A DNA stretch of 12,305 nucleotides, from assembly GCA_030017815.1 (NCBI GenBank), contig JASEGX010000057.1, positions 1-12,305 on the forward strand. The letters are read 5' to 3'. Every line of letters begins with the position of its first letter. The first letter of the stretch is position 1. Of the stretch, positions 1 to 8,187 are shown in pieces. Both the position numbers and the translations under genes were made by a program. Below the pieces are notes generated by a model. The model did not search any database and was not told the DNA's origin. It saw only the letters and a list, made by a program, of their open reading frames with translations. The stretch is from Thermodesulfobacteriota bacterium (GTDB taxonomy: Bacteria > Desulfobacterota > QYQD01).

Positions 1-4
1 GCAC

Positions 5-328
5 GTGAAAAGAGGTGAAGTCTGGTGGGTTAATTTTGATCCTTCTGTTGGCGGAGAGATTAGAAAAAAACGTCCTGCCGTGATCGTTAGTAACGATGCA
101 TCAAACAAGTTTCTCAATCGAGTTCAGGTTGTTCCTCTAACCAGCAAGACAGATCGTCTTTATCCAAGTGAGGCACTGGTTTTATTTGACGGCAAAGAAA
201 GTAAGGCCATGGCCGATCAGCTAGCAACTGTAAGCAAGTCGCGACTATTTAAACACGCAGGTTTTATTTCAGAAGAAGATATGCTTCGGATAAGCGAGGC
301 GATCAAAATCCAACTGAATATTTACTGA
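5..328 (+). CDS. PemK/MazF-family endoribonuclease toxin
   Basis: A 107-aa protein of the usual PemK/MazF size. It opens with the family signature KRGEVWWVNFDP, followed by the RPAVIVSND strand around residues 23-31 and the VQVVPLTS strand around residues 41-48, which form the SH3-like barrel of these toxins. Family members are sequence-specific mRNA endoribonucleases acting in the cytoplasm and are neutralised by a small antitoxin, usually encoded immediately upstream. The start is a GTG at position 5, chosen because the family N-terminus begins there. No ribosome binding site can be judged because only four bases precede it, which also suggests overlap or tight coupling with an upstream antitoxin gene outside the window. 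The gene reads as more A+T-rich than the operon that follows. Family assignment is confident. Toxin activity and the partner are inferred. Confidence 0.9.
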   Translation: MKRGEVWWVNFDPSVGGEIRKKRPAVIVSNDASNKFLNRVQVVPLTSKTDRLYPSEALVLFDGKESKAMADQLATVSKSRLFKHAGFISEEDMLRISEAIKIQLNIY

Positions 329-414
329 AGGCGGGCTAAAAAGCAAATCCAGCGGACACGGTAATCTGTGCAGCATTATCATCCTTATGCTTCCTATTGT
401 TTTCCACAATTGAC

Positions 415-444
415 TTGACAGGCAGGGAAGGTACAGCGTAAATT
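415..444 (+). promoter_or_regulatory. Candidate sigma-70 promoter of the four-gene operon
   Basis: A perfect -35 hexamer TTGACA lies at 415-420, overlapped by a second TTGACT at 410-415. It is followed after 18 bases by TAAATT at 439-444, a 4/6 match to TATAAT. It sits about 40 bases upstream of the first ATG (486), in the only sizeable gap before the operon. The -35 match is strong and the -10 match modest. Confidence 0.4.
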
Positions 445-485
445 TAGAGCTATTAAAACTATGTTGTGGAGTAAAAAGAGCGCTA

Positions 486-659
486 ATGAAAACAGAAGAG
501 TTGAAGAAGAATATCCGCGCCGCCGCAGTAAACAACCGTATAGCCTGCGCGGTGGCCTGTAAGCTGGCTGAAGAGGCCGGTGTGTCACCCAGAGAAGTCG
601 GCAGGCTCATAGATGAACTCAACATAAAGATTGTACAATGTCAACTGGGGTGTTTTTAG
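486..659 (+). CDS. 57-aa helical microprotein ending in CQLGCF, possible HTH
   Basis: An ATG at 486 opens a 57-codon frame ending in TAG at 657-659, three bases before the ATG of the radical SAM gene. The protein starts MKTEELKKNIRAAAVNNRIA. It continues with a predicted helix (CKLAEEAGV), then SPREVGRLIDELNI, which reads like a helix-turn-helix recognition pair, and ends KIVQCQLGCF. Four cysteines (C21, C25, C52, C56) are present, the last two in the C-terminal tail. Codon usage matches the neighbouring genes and the frame is uninterrupted, so I regard it as real. The Shine-Dalgarno is weak (GGAG at 468-471 is far; AAGAG at 476-480 is nearer). The close spacing suggests translational coupling to the radical SAM gene. 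I do not recognise a named family; a small DNA-, RNA- or metal-binding accessory protein is inference. Confidence 0.7.
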   Translation: MKTEELKKNIRAAAVNNRIACAVACKLAEEAGVSPREVGRLIDELNIKIVQCQLGCF

Positions 660-662
660 GTC

Positions 663-1619
663 ATGGCCTTTCTGTTCGGCCCGGTTTCTTCCCGTCGCCT
701 TGGTCTTTCCCTGGGTATTGATTTACTTCCGCCCAAGATATGCACATTTGATTGCATCTATTGCGAGATTGGCCGGACTACGCTCCGTACCGCCAAGCGG
801 AAGGAGTATGTCCCAACTTCCGAGGTGTTAAAAGAGGCTGAAAACTACTTACAGTCCGAAGCAGCAAAAATAGACTACGTGACGGTTACGGCCTCAGGGG
901 AGCCGACCCTCCATAGTAAGATAGGAGACATAGTCTCCAGGCTGAAAGATATATCACCTAAACCGGTGGCGGTAATAACCAACAGCTCTCTTCTCCATCT
1001 CCCGGAGGTAAGACAGGCGCTGCTTAAGGCAGACGTTATCCTGCCTTCGCTTGATGCGGTAAGACCGGATACTTTTCGTCGTATCAACCGGCCTATCCGC
1101 TCCATCCGTATAGAACAGATTATCAGCGGGCTTAAAGACCTCCGCCAGGAATATACGGGGCGGATCTGGCTGGAAATACTCTTTGTGCAGGGCATCAATG
1201 ACCGCCCGGAAGAGGTGGAGGAACTGCGGAAGGCTCTCAAGGCCATTCAGCCGGACCGCATCCAATTGAACACCGTGGATAGACCTCCGGCTGAAGACTA
1301 TGCCGCACCCTTAAGCAGCGCCCGGCTGGAGACGATCAGGGAAGTCTTAGGAGAAAGAGCGGAGGTCATTGTTGACTTTAAGCGCCGGATTCAACAGGGA
1401 TTCCGTCCCCTTGTGGAAAGTGAAATCCTGGCCATGCTGGCCAGAAGGCCCTGCACGGTAGAGGATATTTCCGGTTTGCTGAATGTCTCACAGGATGAGA
1501 TCTCAGCCGTTATGGAGTCTTTAATTAAGAAGCATAGGGCACAATATAAGACATATGACCAGCGCGTCTTTTATATCATCCCTGAGCTTAACCTCGATTT
1601 AGGGAGGAAACGCTTATGA
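663..1619 (+). CDS. Radical SAM protein, COG0731 type, with C-terminal winged-helix-like tail
   Basis: A 318-aa protein. The N-terminus FGPVSSRRLGLSLGIDLLPP is typical of the COG0731 Fe-S oxidoreductase group. It is followed by the radical SAM cluster motif C27-x3-C31-x2-C34, which binds the [4Fe-4S] cluster that cleaves S-adenosylmethionine. An SGEPT motif near residues 77-81 contributes to SAM binding. The barrel runs to about residue 230. Residues from about 250 to 310 (ESEILAMLARRPCTVEDISGLL, then VSQDEISAVMESLIKK) look like a small winged-helix domain, as seen in many bacterial members. The substrate is unknown; the group is distantly related to the tRNA wybutosine enzyme TYW1. The ATG at 663 was chosen for the family N-terminus and lies three bases after the microprotein stop. 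The stop codon overlaps the activase start as ATGA at 1616-1619, indicating coupled translation. Confidence 0.9.
   Translation: MAFLFGPVSSRRLGLSLGIDLLPPKICTFDCIYCEIGRTTLRTAKRKEYVPTSEVLKEAENYLQSEAAKIDYVTVTASGEPTLHSKIGDIVSRLKDISPKPVAVITNSSLLHLPEVRQALLKADVILPSLDAVRPDTFRRINRPIRSIRIEQIISGLKDLRQEYTGRIWLEILFVQGINDRPEEVEELRKALKAIQPDRIQLNTVDRPPAEDYAAPLSSARLETIREVLGERAEVIVDFKRRIQQGFRPLVESEILAMLARRPCTVEDISGLLNVSQDEISAVMESLIKKHRAQYKTYDQRVFYIIPELNLDLGRKRL
1601..1610 (+). promoter_or_regulatory. Strong Shine-Dalgarno of the activase gene
   Basis: AGGGAGGAAA at 1601-1610 lies inside the end of the radical SAM gene, five bases before the ATG at 1616. It fixes that start and explains how the overlapping gene is initiated independently. 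Confidence 0.8.
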
Positions 1620-4600
1620 GTGATAGGCTACACTTGGGAATAGATGTCGGGTCAGCCAGCGCAAATACGGTTATCATGAATGATGATAAAGAGGTTCTCC
1701 TTGAGGAATATACCCGGACCAAGGGACAACCCCTGGAAACGGTGGCCCGTGTATTAACCGGCGTGTTTTCCCGCTTTCCTGTGGAGGGCATAAAGACCGT
1801 TTCGTTTACCGGATCAGGCGGCGGCCTCTTGGCCAAACTGTTAGGAGCTAACTTTACCAATGAAATTATTGCCCAGGCCCGGGCCATATCCTTTTACCAT
1901 CCGGAGGTACGAACGGTAATCGAGATGGGCGGTGAGGATTCCAAGCTGATTCTCCTGAAAAACACGACCGCCGGCATGGAAATAGAAGACTTTGCCATGA
2001 ACACCCTTTGTGCGGCAGGTACAGGATCGTTCCTGGATCAACAGGCCTCGCGGCTTGGCCTGTCTATTGAGGAGTTCAGCCGCCTCGCCCTGGAATCGAA
2101 GGCCCCTCCACGCATTGCCGGCCGCTGCAGCGTCTTTGCCAAATCCGACATGATACATCTGCAGCAGGAAGCCACGCCGGTGTACGACATTGTCGCCGGC
2201 CTCTGCTACGCTATGGCCCGTAACCTAAAGGGTAACATCGGCAAGGGCAAGAAATTCCATAAACCTATCTCCTTTCAGGGTGGGGTAGCCGCAAATCTGG
2301 GCGTACGCCGGGCCTTTACGGACATCCTGGGACTTGAAGAAGGAGAGCTGATCATACCCCGGTACTTCCTTTCCATGGGCGCTGTGGGCGCTATCCTCCT
2401 GACATTAGAAGATCCGGCTTATGCGCACAAATTCCGGGGCCTGGAGCCACTTCTCAAGTTTATAAAGGAGAGAAAAACGGATATCCGGTATCATAATCCG
2501 TTACGACTGGTTGACCCGGAACATAAGGTGCCCGCGGGACACATCTATAAGGATCCAGCAGTCCAAAAAATCAAGGCATTCCTGGGAATAGATGTGGGGT
2601 CCATAAGCACCAATGTAGTAGTGATCGATGAAGAAAGGAGGGTTCTGGCCAAACGCTACCTTATGACAGCCGGCCGGCCAATCGATGCCGTCAAGCGGGG
2701 CCTGAAGGAGATCGGTGAGGAGATCGGTGACCGGGTGGAAATCACAGGGGCCGGGACCACGGGATCCGGGCGTTATCTAACCGGTGATTTTGTCGGAGCA
2801 GACATAATCGTCAATGAAATCACCGCGCAAGCCACGGCTGCGGCTGATATTGATCCACAGGTGGATACTATTTTTGAAATAGGCGGGCAGGATTCAAAAT
2901 ATATAAGTCTGCAAAACGGCGCCATAGTTGACTTCCAGATGAACAAGGTCTGTGCGGCGGGAACCGGATCGTTTCTGGAAGAACAGGCCGAGCAATTGGG
3001 TATCTCCATCCGGGATGACTTTGGCGGGCTCGCTCTTAAATCCTCAACGCCTGTCCCCTTAGGGGAACGCTGTACGGTCTTTATGAAATCGGATCTGGTA
3101 CACTATCAACAGGGGGGCGCCTCCAGGGCTGATCTGGTAGCCGGTCTTTCCTACGCCATAGTACAAAACTACCTGAATAAGGTCGTGGAAGACAGGAAAA
3201 TCGGACAACGCATCTTTTACCAGGGCGGAACCGCGGCCAACCTGGGCATTGTGGCAGCCTTTGAAGGTGTCCTGGGCCGGGAGATTACTGTTCCCGAACA
3301 CCACGAGGTAACCGGGGCTATAGGCGTAGCCATCTTAGCTCAGAGAGAACGTACCTGGGAAAAAAGCCGTTTCAAGGGCTTTATGCTGAGCGAACGAAAC
3401 TATACGACAGATTCTTTTGAGTGTAATGGTTGCCCAAACCACTGCGAGATCAAAAAGGTATCCATTGAGGGTGAAAGGCCGCTATTCTACGGCAGCCGGT
3501 GCGAAAAATACGATGTGGACCAGCGGTCGGATAAAGGAGCGCACCTCCCGGACCTGTTTAAAGAGCGGGATGAATGGCTCTTTGAATCGGCCGGGGGAGT
3601 ATCTAAAGCCGGTAACCGGGGCCGGGTGGGTATCCCGCGGACCCTCTATATGTATGAACTTTTTCCGTACTGGCAGGCCTTTTTCTCGGCCCTGGGCTTT
3701 ACCGTAGTCCTGTCAGAACCTACACACAAACAGATGATACACAAGGGCCTGGAACAGATTGTGTCTGAGACCTGTTATCCCATAAAGGTAGCCCACGGGC
3801 ATGTCCTCGATCTTATCGAAAAAGGCGTTGATTTCCTTTTCTTGCCCAGCATCATAGAGATGAAACCGAATGAAGACTCCGTTGGCCATGGGTTTGTCTG
3901 TCCGTACAACCAGGCCTTGCCCTATATTATGCAGTCGGCTATCGACTTCCCAAGCCGGAACATACGGGTCTTACAGCCGGTATTGCGATTTGGACAGGGA
4001 AGTAAAGATGTTCGCCGGGTATTGCGCACGATGGCTGCTGCTCTGGGGATTTCTCCTTTCGCAGTAGCCAGGGCCTGTCGTGTGGCAGAAGAGGCCCAGG
4101 CTGAGTTCTACCGCCGCCTCGAGGTCCGCGGGCGGGAAGTCCTTAATTCCCTTGTCCCGGGTGAAAAGGCCGTAGTCATAATCGGGCGACCCTATACGGC
4201 ATACGATCCGGGGATTAACCTCAATATCGCCCGTAAGCTGAAAAAGTTGGGAGTTTTGGCCATTCCCATGGATTTTCTCCCTACAGACGACATAGATATG
4301 GAGTCAGCCCGGTTTATGTACTGGCGGTACGGACAAAGAATCATTGCTGCGGCGGAGTTAATTCGGGAAAACCCCAATCTTTTTGCCGTGTGCCTGACCT
4401 ATTTTGCCTGTGGCCCGGATTCCTTTATCCTCCCCTTCTTTAAGGAAAGACTGAGCGGCAAGCCGTATCTGGAAATAGAAATAGATGAACATAGCGCCGA
4501 TGCCGGCGCATTGACCCGCTTAGAGGCTTATCTGGACAGCCTGAAGTGCGTGATACCGGCATCTCCTAAAAAAGCGCCTTCTGTAATTCGAAAGGCCGGG

Positions 4601-5800
4601 CTGGAACGGCGGAAGGTCTATCTTCCGCCTATGGCCGATCATGCCCGGGCTATAGCGGCTGCTTTTGAGGCCTGCGGAGTAGAATCCGAGGTTTTACCGG
4701 AGTCTGACGAGGAGACCCTGCAGTTGGGGCGTAAATTAACCTCCAGCAAGGAATGTTATCCCTTCATCCTCACCACCGGGGACATGGCAAAGATGGTGCA
4801 TCGCCCGGATTTTGAACCGGACCGTTCGGCCTTCTTCATGCCCTCCGGAAACGGCCCTTGCCGTTTTGGCCAGTATCATCGGTTCCACCGGATGATTTTG
4901 GACTCTCTGGGCTTTCCTCAGGTGCCCATTTTTGCACCCAATCAAGACGAGAGCTTCTATGACCGGCTGGGCATAGTCGGCGGTAATTTTACCCGCCTGG
5001 GATGGCAAGGCATGGTAGCCGTTGACCTTTTAGAAAAGAAACTGCGGGAAACCCGCCCATACGAAAGGCGAAAGGGCCAGACCGAGGCGGTCTATCAACA
5101 TGCACTGGGGCAGGTCTGCCAGGCTATAAAGGAAAGAAAAAACCTCACTCCGGTCTTGCGTCAGGCGCGGAAGGATTTTGAGGAGGTGGCCTTAAATGGC
5201 TACAGAGAAAAGCCGGTTTTAGGCATTGTCGGTGAGATATACATACGCTCTAATAAATTTTCTAATGAAAATATTGTGCAGCAAATCGAGACCCTGGGCG
5301 GTGAGGCCTGGCTGCCGACCATAAGCGAATGGATTCTTTATATCAATTTCACGGCCAAGAGAAAGAGCCGCCGTGAGAAGAGGCTCAAGCAATTTTTACG
5401 GTTGGCCATGGAAGAACGCTTCCAGCTCAAGGATGAACACGCCTTTTGCGAGGTGTTTGCCGGGGCCCTGCGGAATTTTCCAGAACCGAGCATACCGGAT
5501 ATCCTGTCTTATGCCCAGCCCTATATTGATTCTTCCTTTGAAGGCGAGGCCGTCCTCAGCGTGGGCAAGGCCTATGACTATTTGAAGAAAAATGTCAGCG
5601 GAATCGTAAACGTCATGCCCTTTACCTGCATGCCGGGCACTATAGTCAGTACTATCTTAAAACAGTTCCGGGAGCAGCATAACAACATTCCTTTCTTAGG
5701 TATCTCCTATGACGGACAGGAGACGACCAATACCCGCACCCGGTTAGAAGCTTTTATGTACCAGGTCAACCATTACAAAGCCAAGACTAGGGCCTCATAA
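1616..5800 (+). CDS. Giant acyl-CoA dehydratase activase-like fusion: two ASKHA domains plus HgdB/DUF2229-like modules
   Basis: A 1394-aa protein, the usual size of the large COG1924-COG3580-COG3581 fusions. ASKHA domain 1 spans about residues 5-265: nucleotide-binding GIDVGSASAN, GGEDSK, and cluster cysteines C132 in MNTLCAAGTGSF and C171 in GRCSVF. ASKHA domain 2 spans about 322-580: GIDVGSISTN, GGQDSK, C446 in MNKVCAAGTGSF, C486 in ERCTVF. A cysteine cluster follows (C603-x2-C606-x3-C610, plus C629). Next comes a DUF2229/HgdB-like module (about 668-950) with C720 in SETCYPIK, C762 in GFVCPYNQ, and C926/C932. A second HgdB-like module (about 998-1390) has C1047 in SKECYPF, C1082 in GPCRFGQY and C1338 in FTCMPGT. 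In characterised relatives the ASKHA dimer hydrolyses ATP to push an electron into a dehydratase or double-cubane protein for hard reductions. Here donor and acceptor appear fused. The real substrate is unknown, and no separate dehydratase subunits are nearby. The start is supported by the AGGGAGG at 1601. Confidence 0.93.
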   Translation: MSDRLHLGIDVGSASANTVIMNDDKEVLLEEYTRTKGQPLETVARVLTGVFSRFPVEGIKTVSFTGSGGGLLAKLLGANFTNEIIAQARAISFYHPEVRTVIEMGGEDSKLILLKNTTAGMEIEDFAMNTLCAAGTGSFLDQQASRLGLSIEEFSRLALESKAPPRIAGRCSVFAKSDMIHLQQEATPVYDIVAGLCYAMARNLKGNIGKGKKFHKPISFQGGVAANLGVRRAFTDILGLEEGELIIPRYFLSMGAVGAILLTLEDPAYAHKFRGLEPLLKFIKERKTDIRYHNPLRLVDPEHKVPAGHIYKDPAVQKIKAFLGIDVGSISTNVVVIDEERRVLAKRYLMTAGRPIDAVKRGLKEIGEEIGDRVEITGAGTTGSGRYLTGDFVGADIIVNEITAQATAAADIDPQVDTIFEIGGQDSKYISLQNGAIVDFQMNKVCAAGTGSFLEEQAEQLGISIRDDFGGLALKSSTPVPLGERCTVFMKSDLVHYQQGGASRADLVAGLSYAIVQNYLNKVVEDRKIGQRIFYQGGTAANLGIVAAFEGVLGREITVPEHHEVTGAIGVAILAQRERTWEKSRFKGFMLSERNYTTDSFECNGCPNHCEIKKVSIEGERPLFYGSRCEKYDVDQRSDKGAHLPDLFKERDEWLFESAGGVSKAGNRGRVGIPRTLYMYELFPYWQAFFSALGFTVVLSEPTHKQMIHKGLEQIVSETCYPIKVAHGHVLDLIEKGVDFLFLPSIIEMKPNEDSVGHGFVCPYNQALPYIMQSAIDFPSRNIRVLQPVLRFGQGSKDVRRVLRTMAAALGISPFAVARACRVAEEAQAEFYRRLEVRGREVLNSLVPGEKAVVIIGRPYTAYDPGINLNIARKLKKLGVLAIPMDFLPTDDIDMESARFMYWRYGQRIIAAAELIRENPNLFAVCLTYFACGPDSFILPFFKERLSGKPYLEIEIDEHSADAGALTRLEAYLDSLKCVIPASPKKAPSVIRKAGLERRKVYLPPMADHARAIAAAFEACGVESEVLPESDEETLQLGRKLTSSKECYPFILTTGDMAKMVHRPDFEPDRSAFFMPSGNGPCRFGQYHRFHRMILDSLGFPQVPIFAPNQDESFYDRLGIVGGNFTRLGWQGMVAVDLLEKKLRETRPYERRKGQTEAVYQHALGQVCQAIKERKNLTPVLRQARKDFEEVALNGYREKPVLGIVGEIYIRSNKFSNENIVQQIETLGGEAWLPTISEWILYINFTAKRKSRREKRLKQFLRLAMEERFQLKDEHAFCEVFAGALRNFPEPSIPDILSYAQPYIDSSFEGEAVLSVGKAYDYLKKNVSGIVNVMPFTCMPGTIVSTILKQFREQHNNIPFLGISYDGQETTNTRTRLEAFMYQVNHYKAKTRAS

Positions 5801-5827
5801 TAAAGGAAAGGCTTAAAAGGCGTACAG

Positions 5828-7324
5828 ATGTCAAGGAAACCAGGAAAAAAACTGATTATAAACGCAGAGGCCAGCGAGGAATGCCGGATAGCCTTAGTAG
5901 AAGACGGTAAGCTGGAGGCTTTTCATATCGAGACCATCGGCCATGAGGTTACCAGGGGCAACATATATAAGAGCAAGGTGGTATCCATTGAGCCCAGCCT
6001 CCAGGCGGCCTTTATAGATTACGGTGGAGAAAAAAACGGCTTTTTGTCCTTATCCGAGATCCATCCCGAATACTACGGGGTAGAGACGGCGGCAGAAAAG
6101 GGTGAAAGGCTGCGTATTCAAGACTTGATCGAAAAAGGGCAGGAGCTGCTGGTGCAGGTAGTCAAGGAGGCGGCCGGGCAAAAAGGGGCGGCATTGACAA
6201 CTTACCTGTCCCTTCCCGGACGGTATCTGGTGCTCTTACCCGGCAGTAGTAGCGCCGGGGTATCCCGTAAGATAGAAGACGAAGAACAGCGCAAAAAACT
6301 TAAGGAAATGATGAAGGATTTTGAGCTGCCGGAAGGTATTGGTTTTATCGTGCGTACGGCGAGCCTGGAAACCACCAAGAGGGAGCTGTCTAAAGATCTG
6401 CAATATCTCCTGCGCTTATGGAAAGATATAAAAGACAAAGGACAAACCCTGCCTACCCCTGCCCTTATTTACAAGGAAGAGTACCTTATTATCCGGTCGT
6501 TACGCGATTATTTTTCTTCAGATACACGCGAGATACTGGTTGATGATAAGGAATCATTTGACCGGATACGTGATTTCATGCGCATCATCTCGCCGAGGCA
6601 TTACCCGCTGGTAAAACTCTATAAGGATCCGGGGCCTATCTTTTCTCGTTATAATTTGGAGGCTCAGATTGAGAAGATATATGAATCCAGGGTAAACCTC
6701 CCGTCCGGTGGCTCGATAGTCATAAATCCTACCGAGGCCCTGGTCGCTATTGATGTAAATTCGAGTCGCGCCGTGCGGGAAAGGGAGCCGGAAGAAACGG
6801 CCTTTAAGACTAATATGGAAGCGGCGGAAGAGATTGCCCGACAACTCAGGCTAAGGGATCTGGCCGGTTTGATAGTTATTGATTTTATTGATATGCGGCA
6901 GGCAGCGCATCAACGCGCCGTAGAAAAAAGGCTTCGCGATAGTCTGAAGAAGGATAAGGCTAAGATTGAAATCGGCAAGATATCCAAGTTCGGCCTCCTG
7001 GAATTAACGCGCCAGAAGCTTCGCTCACCTATAATCATGGGCAGCTACAAAACATGCAGCCACTGCCAGGGGCGCGGTATAGTGCGTTCTGTTGAGGCCC
7101 AGGCCATAGCTGTCCTGCGCCGTATTCAGGCCGGCCTAAGCCGTGGCGATGTGAGTGGAGTTCTGGTCCGCGTCCCTGTAGATGTGGCCACCTACCTGTT
7201 AAACAGAAAGCGCGGGGAACTTTTGCATCTGGAAACCCGTCGTGGCCTGGGCATCCACATTGATGGTCAGGCCGATCTCTTGCCCGGGGAAACCCATATA
7301 GAATTCAGCAAAACGCCCACTTGA
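5828..7324 (+). CDS. rng: Ribonuclease G (RNase E/G family)
   Basis: A 498-aa protein, close to the roughly 490 aa of E. coli RNase G and lacking the long C-terminal scaffold of RNase E. An S1 RNA-binding domain occupies about residues 35-130 (GNIYKSKVVSIEPSLQAAFI, then DYGGEKNGFL). The DNase I-like catalytic domain carries the magnesium-binding aspartates D309 in AIDVNSS and D352 in VIDFIDM. The zinc-link motif C410-SH-C413-QGRG, used to pair subunits, is intact. The enzyme is a cytoplasmic endoribonuclease acting on 5'-monophosphorylated RNA in 16S rRNA 5' maturation and mRNA turnover. The ATG at 5828 is preceded by AAAAGG with normal spacing. It lies 27 bases after the activase stop, so it is probably co-transcribed. 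The ribosomal L21/L27 genes that often accompany this gene are not present here. Confidence 0.95.
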   Translation: MSRKPGKKLIINAEASEECRIALVEDGKLEAFHIETIGHEVTRGNIYKSKVVSIEPSLQAAFIDYGGEKNGFLSLSEIHPEYYGVETAAEKGERLRIQDLIEKGQELLVQVVKEAAGQKGAALTTYLSLPGRYLVLLPGSSSAGVSRKIEDEEQRKKLKEMMKDFELPEGIGFIVRTASLETTKRELSKDLQYLLRLWKDIKDKGQTLPTPALIYKEEYLIIRSLRDYFSSDTREILVDDKESFDRIRDFMRIISPRHYPLVKLYKDPGPIFSRYNLEAQIEKIYESRVNLPSGGSIVINPTEALVAIDVNSSRAVREREPEETAFKTNMEAAEEIARQLRLRDLAGLIVIDFIDMRQAAHQRAVEKRLRDSLKKDKAKIEIGKISKFGLLELTRQKLRSPIIMGSYKTCSHCQGRGIVRSVEAQAIAVLRRIQAGLSRGDVSGVLVRVPVDVATYLLNRKRGELLHLETRRGLGIHIDGQADLLPGETHIEFSKTPT

Positions 7325-7348
7325 TGAACCTGTAAAAAGTAAAAAATT

Positions 7349-7431
7349 ACCGCAGAGGTCGCAGAAAACGCAGAGATAACATATTGAATAGTCTATATTT
7401 TTTCTCTGCGGACTCCTCGTACTCAGCGGTG
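7349..7431. repeat. CGCAGAG-type inverted repeat element between convergent genes
   Basis: The left arm (7349-7376) has CGCAGAG at 7351-7357, CGCAGAAAA at 7360-7368 and CGCAGAG at 7370-7376. The right arm (7402-7431) reads TTCTCTGCGGACTCC, then the degenerate TCGTACTCAGCGGTGA, an imperfect reverse complement of the left arm. The A+T-rich centre forms the loop. Elements of this layout are widely dispersed in bacterial genomes. Its place between two genes that end toward each other suggests a transcript-end hairpin, possibly a bidirectional terminator, though that role is inferred. Confidence 0.6.
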
Positions 7432-7466
7432 AAAAAGCTTTTTAACAAGCCGTCAGTCACACTTAA

Positions 7467-8132
7467 TCATACAATAATTGTTCTCTTCACAACATCCACA
7501 ACCTCTTCGGCCGTATCCACGACCTTGAAAACCTTCAGGTCTTCGGGTGTGATCATGCAATCAACGCACATACGCTTATCCAGCCAACTTATGAGGCCTT
7601 TCCAATAAGAACTGTCCACCAAAATCACCGGAAACGGCCTGATGCGATTGGTCTGAATCAGGGTCAAGGCCTCAAAGAACTCATCCAGGGTACCAAATCC
7701 ACCCGGCAAACAGACGAAAGCCACCGCATATTTTACAAACATCACCTTACGAGTGAAGAAATATTTGAAGTTTAATCTTATATTGGCATAGGGATTCGGT
7801 TTCTGCTCATAGGGGAGCTGTATATTTAGTCCAACCGATTTGCCTCCAGCCGCTGCGGCCCCCTTGTTAGCCGCTTCCATTACTCCGGGCCCGCCGCCGG
7901 TAAGCACGGAAAAACCGTTTTCAACCAGAAGACGGGCTATATTTTCGGCCATATCATAAATCTGACTACCTGGATTTACGCGGGCCGAACCAAAAACAGA
8001 AACACCGGGGTAGGTCTCGGCCAGGGTTTCAAACCCATCCACGAACTCGGCCATAATGCGAAACATTCGCCATGAGTCTTTAATCGTGAAGGAATCGATA
8101 ACATACTGTTTTTCGCTAAGACTTATTTTCAT
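7467..8132 (-). CDS. LOG-family protein (Rossmann fold, TIGR00730 type)
   Basis: A protein of 221 aa when started at the ATG at 8132. It carries the two signatures of the LOG family, often mislabelled lysine decarboxylase: GGGPGVMEAAN at residues 79-89 and PGGFGTLDE at 143-151. The arginine/lysine of FFTRKVMF (R128, K129) and E151 are the expected active-site residues. Characterised members are cytoplasmic phosphoribohydrolases that release a free base from nucleoside 5'-monophosphates, including cytokinin activation in plants; the bacterial substrate is usually unknown. I prefer the ATG at 8132 because AGGTGG lies nine bases upstream. The longer reading from 8162 would need a TTG codon and adds ten residues of unconvincing sequence. 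It is transcribed toward rng from its own promoter candidate. Confidence 0.92.
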   Translation of the reverse strand: MKISLSEKQYVIDSFTIKDSWRMFRIMAEFVDGFETLAETYPGVSVFGSARVNPGSQIYDMAENIARLLVENGFSVLTGGGPGVMEAANKGAAAAGGKSVGLNIQLPYEQKPNPYANIRLNFKYFFTRKVMFVKYAVAFVCLPGGFGTLDEFFEALTLIQTNRIRPFPVILVDSSYWKGLISWLDKRMCVDCMITPEDLKVFKVVDTAEEVVDVVKRTIIV

Positions 8133-8187
8133 ACCTTGCTTCCACCTGAGTATATAGTGCAAAAAGGACAGACCTGATGCCGCTTCT

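Noticed and set aside
269..625. Minus-strand frames upstream of the radical SAM gene
   Set aside because: They run antisense to the 57-aa microprotein gene and the promoter region, with low-complexity serine/phenylalanine composition.
8133..8162. Ten-residue N-terminal extension of the LOG protein from a TTG
   Set aside because: The ATG at 8132 has AGGTGG at good spacing, and the LOG family does not need the extra residues.
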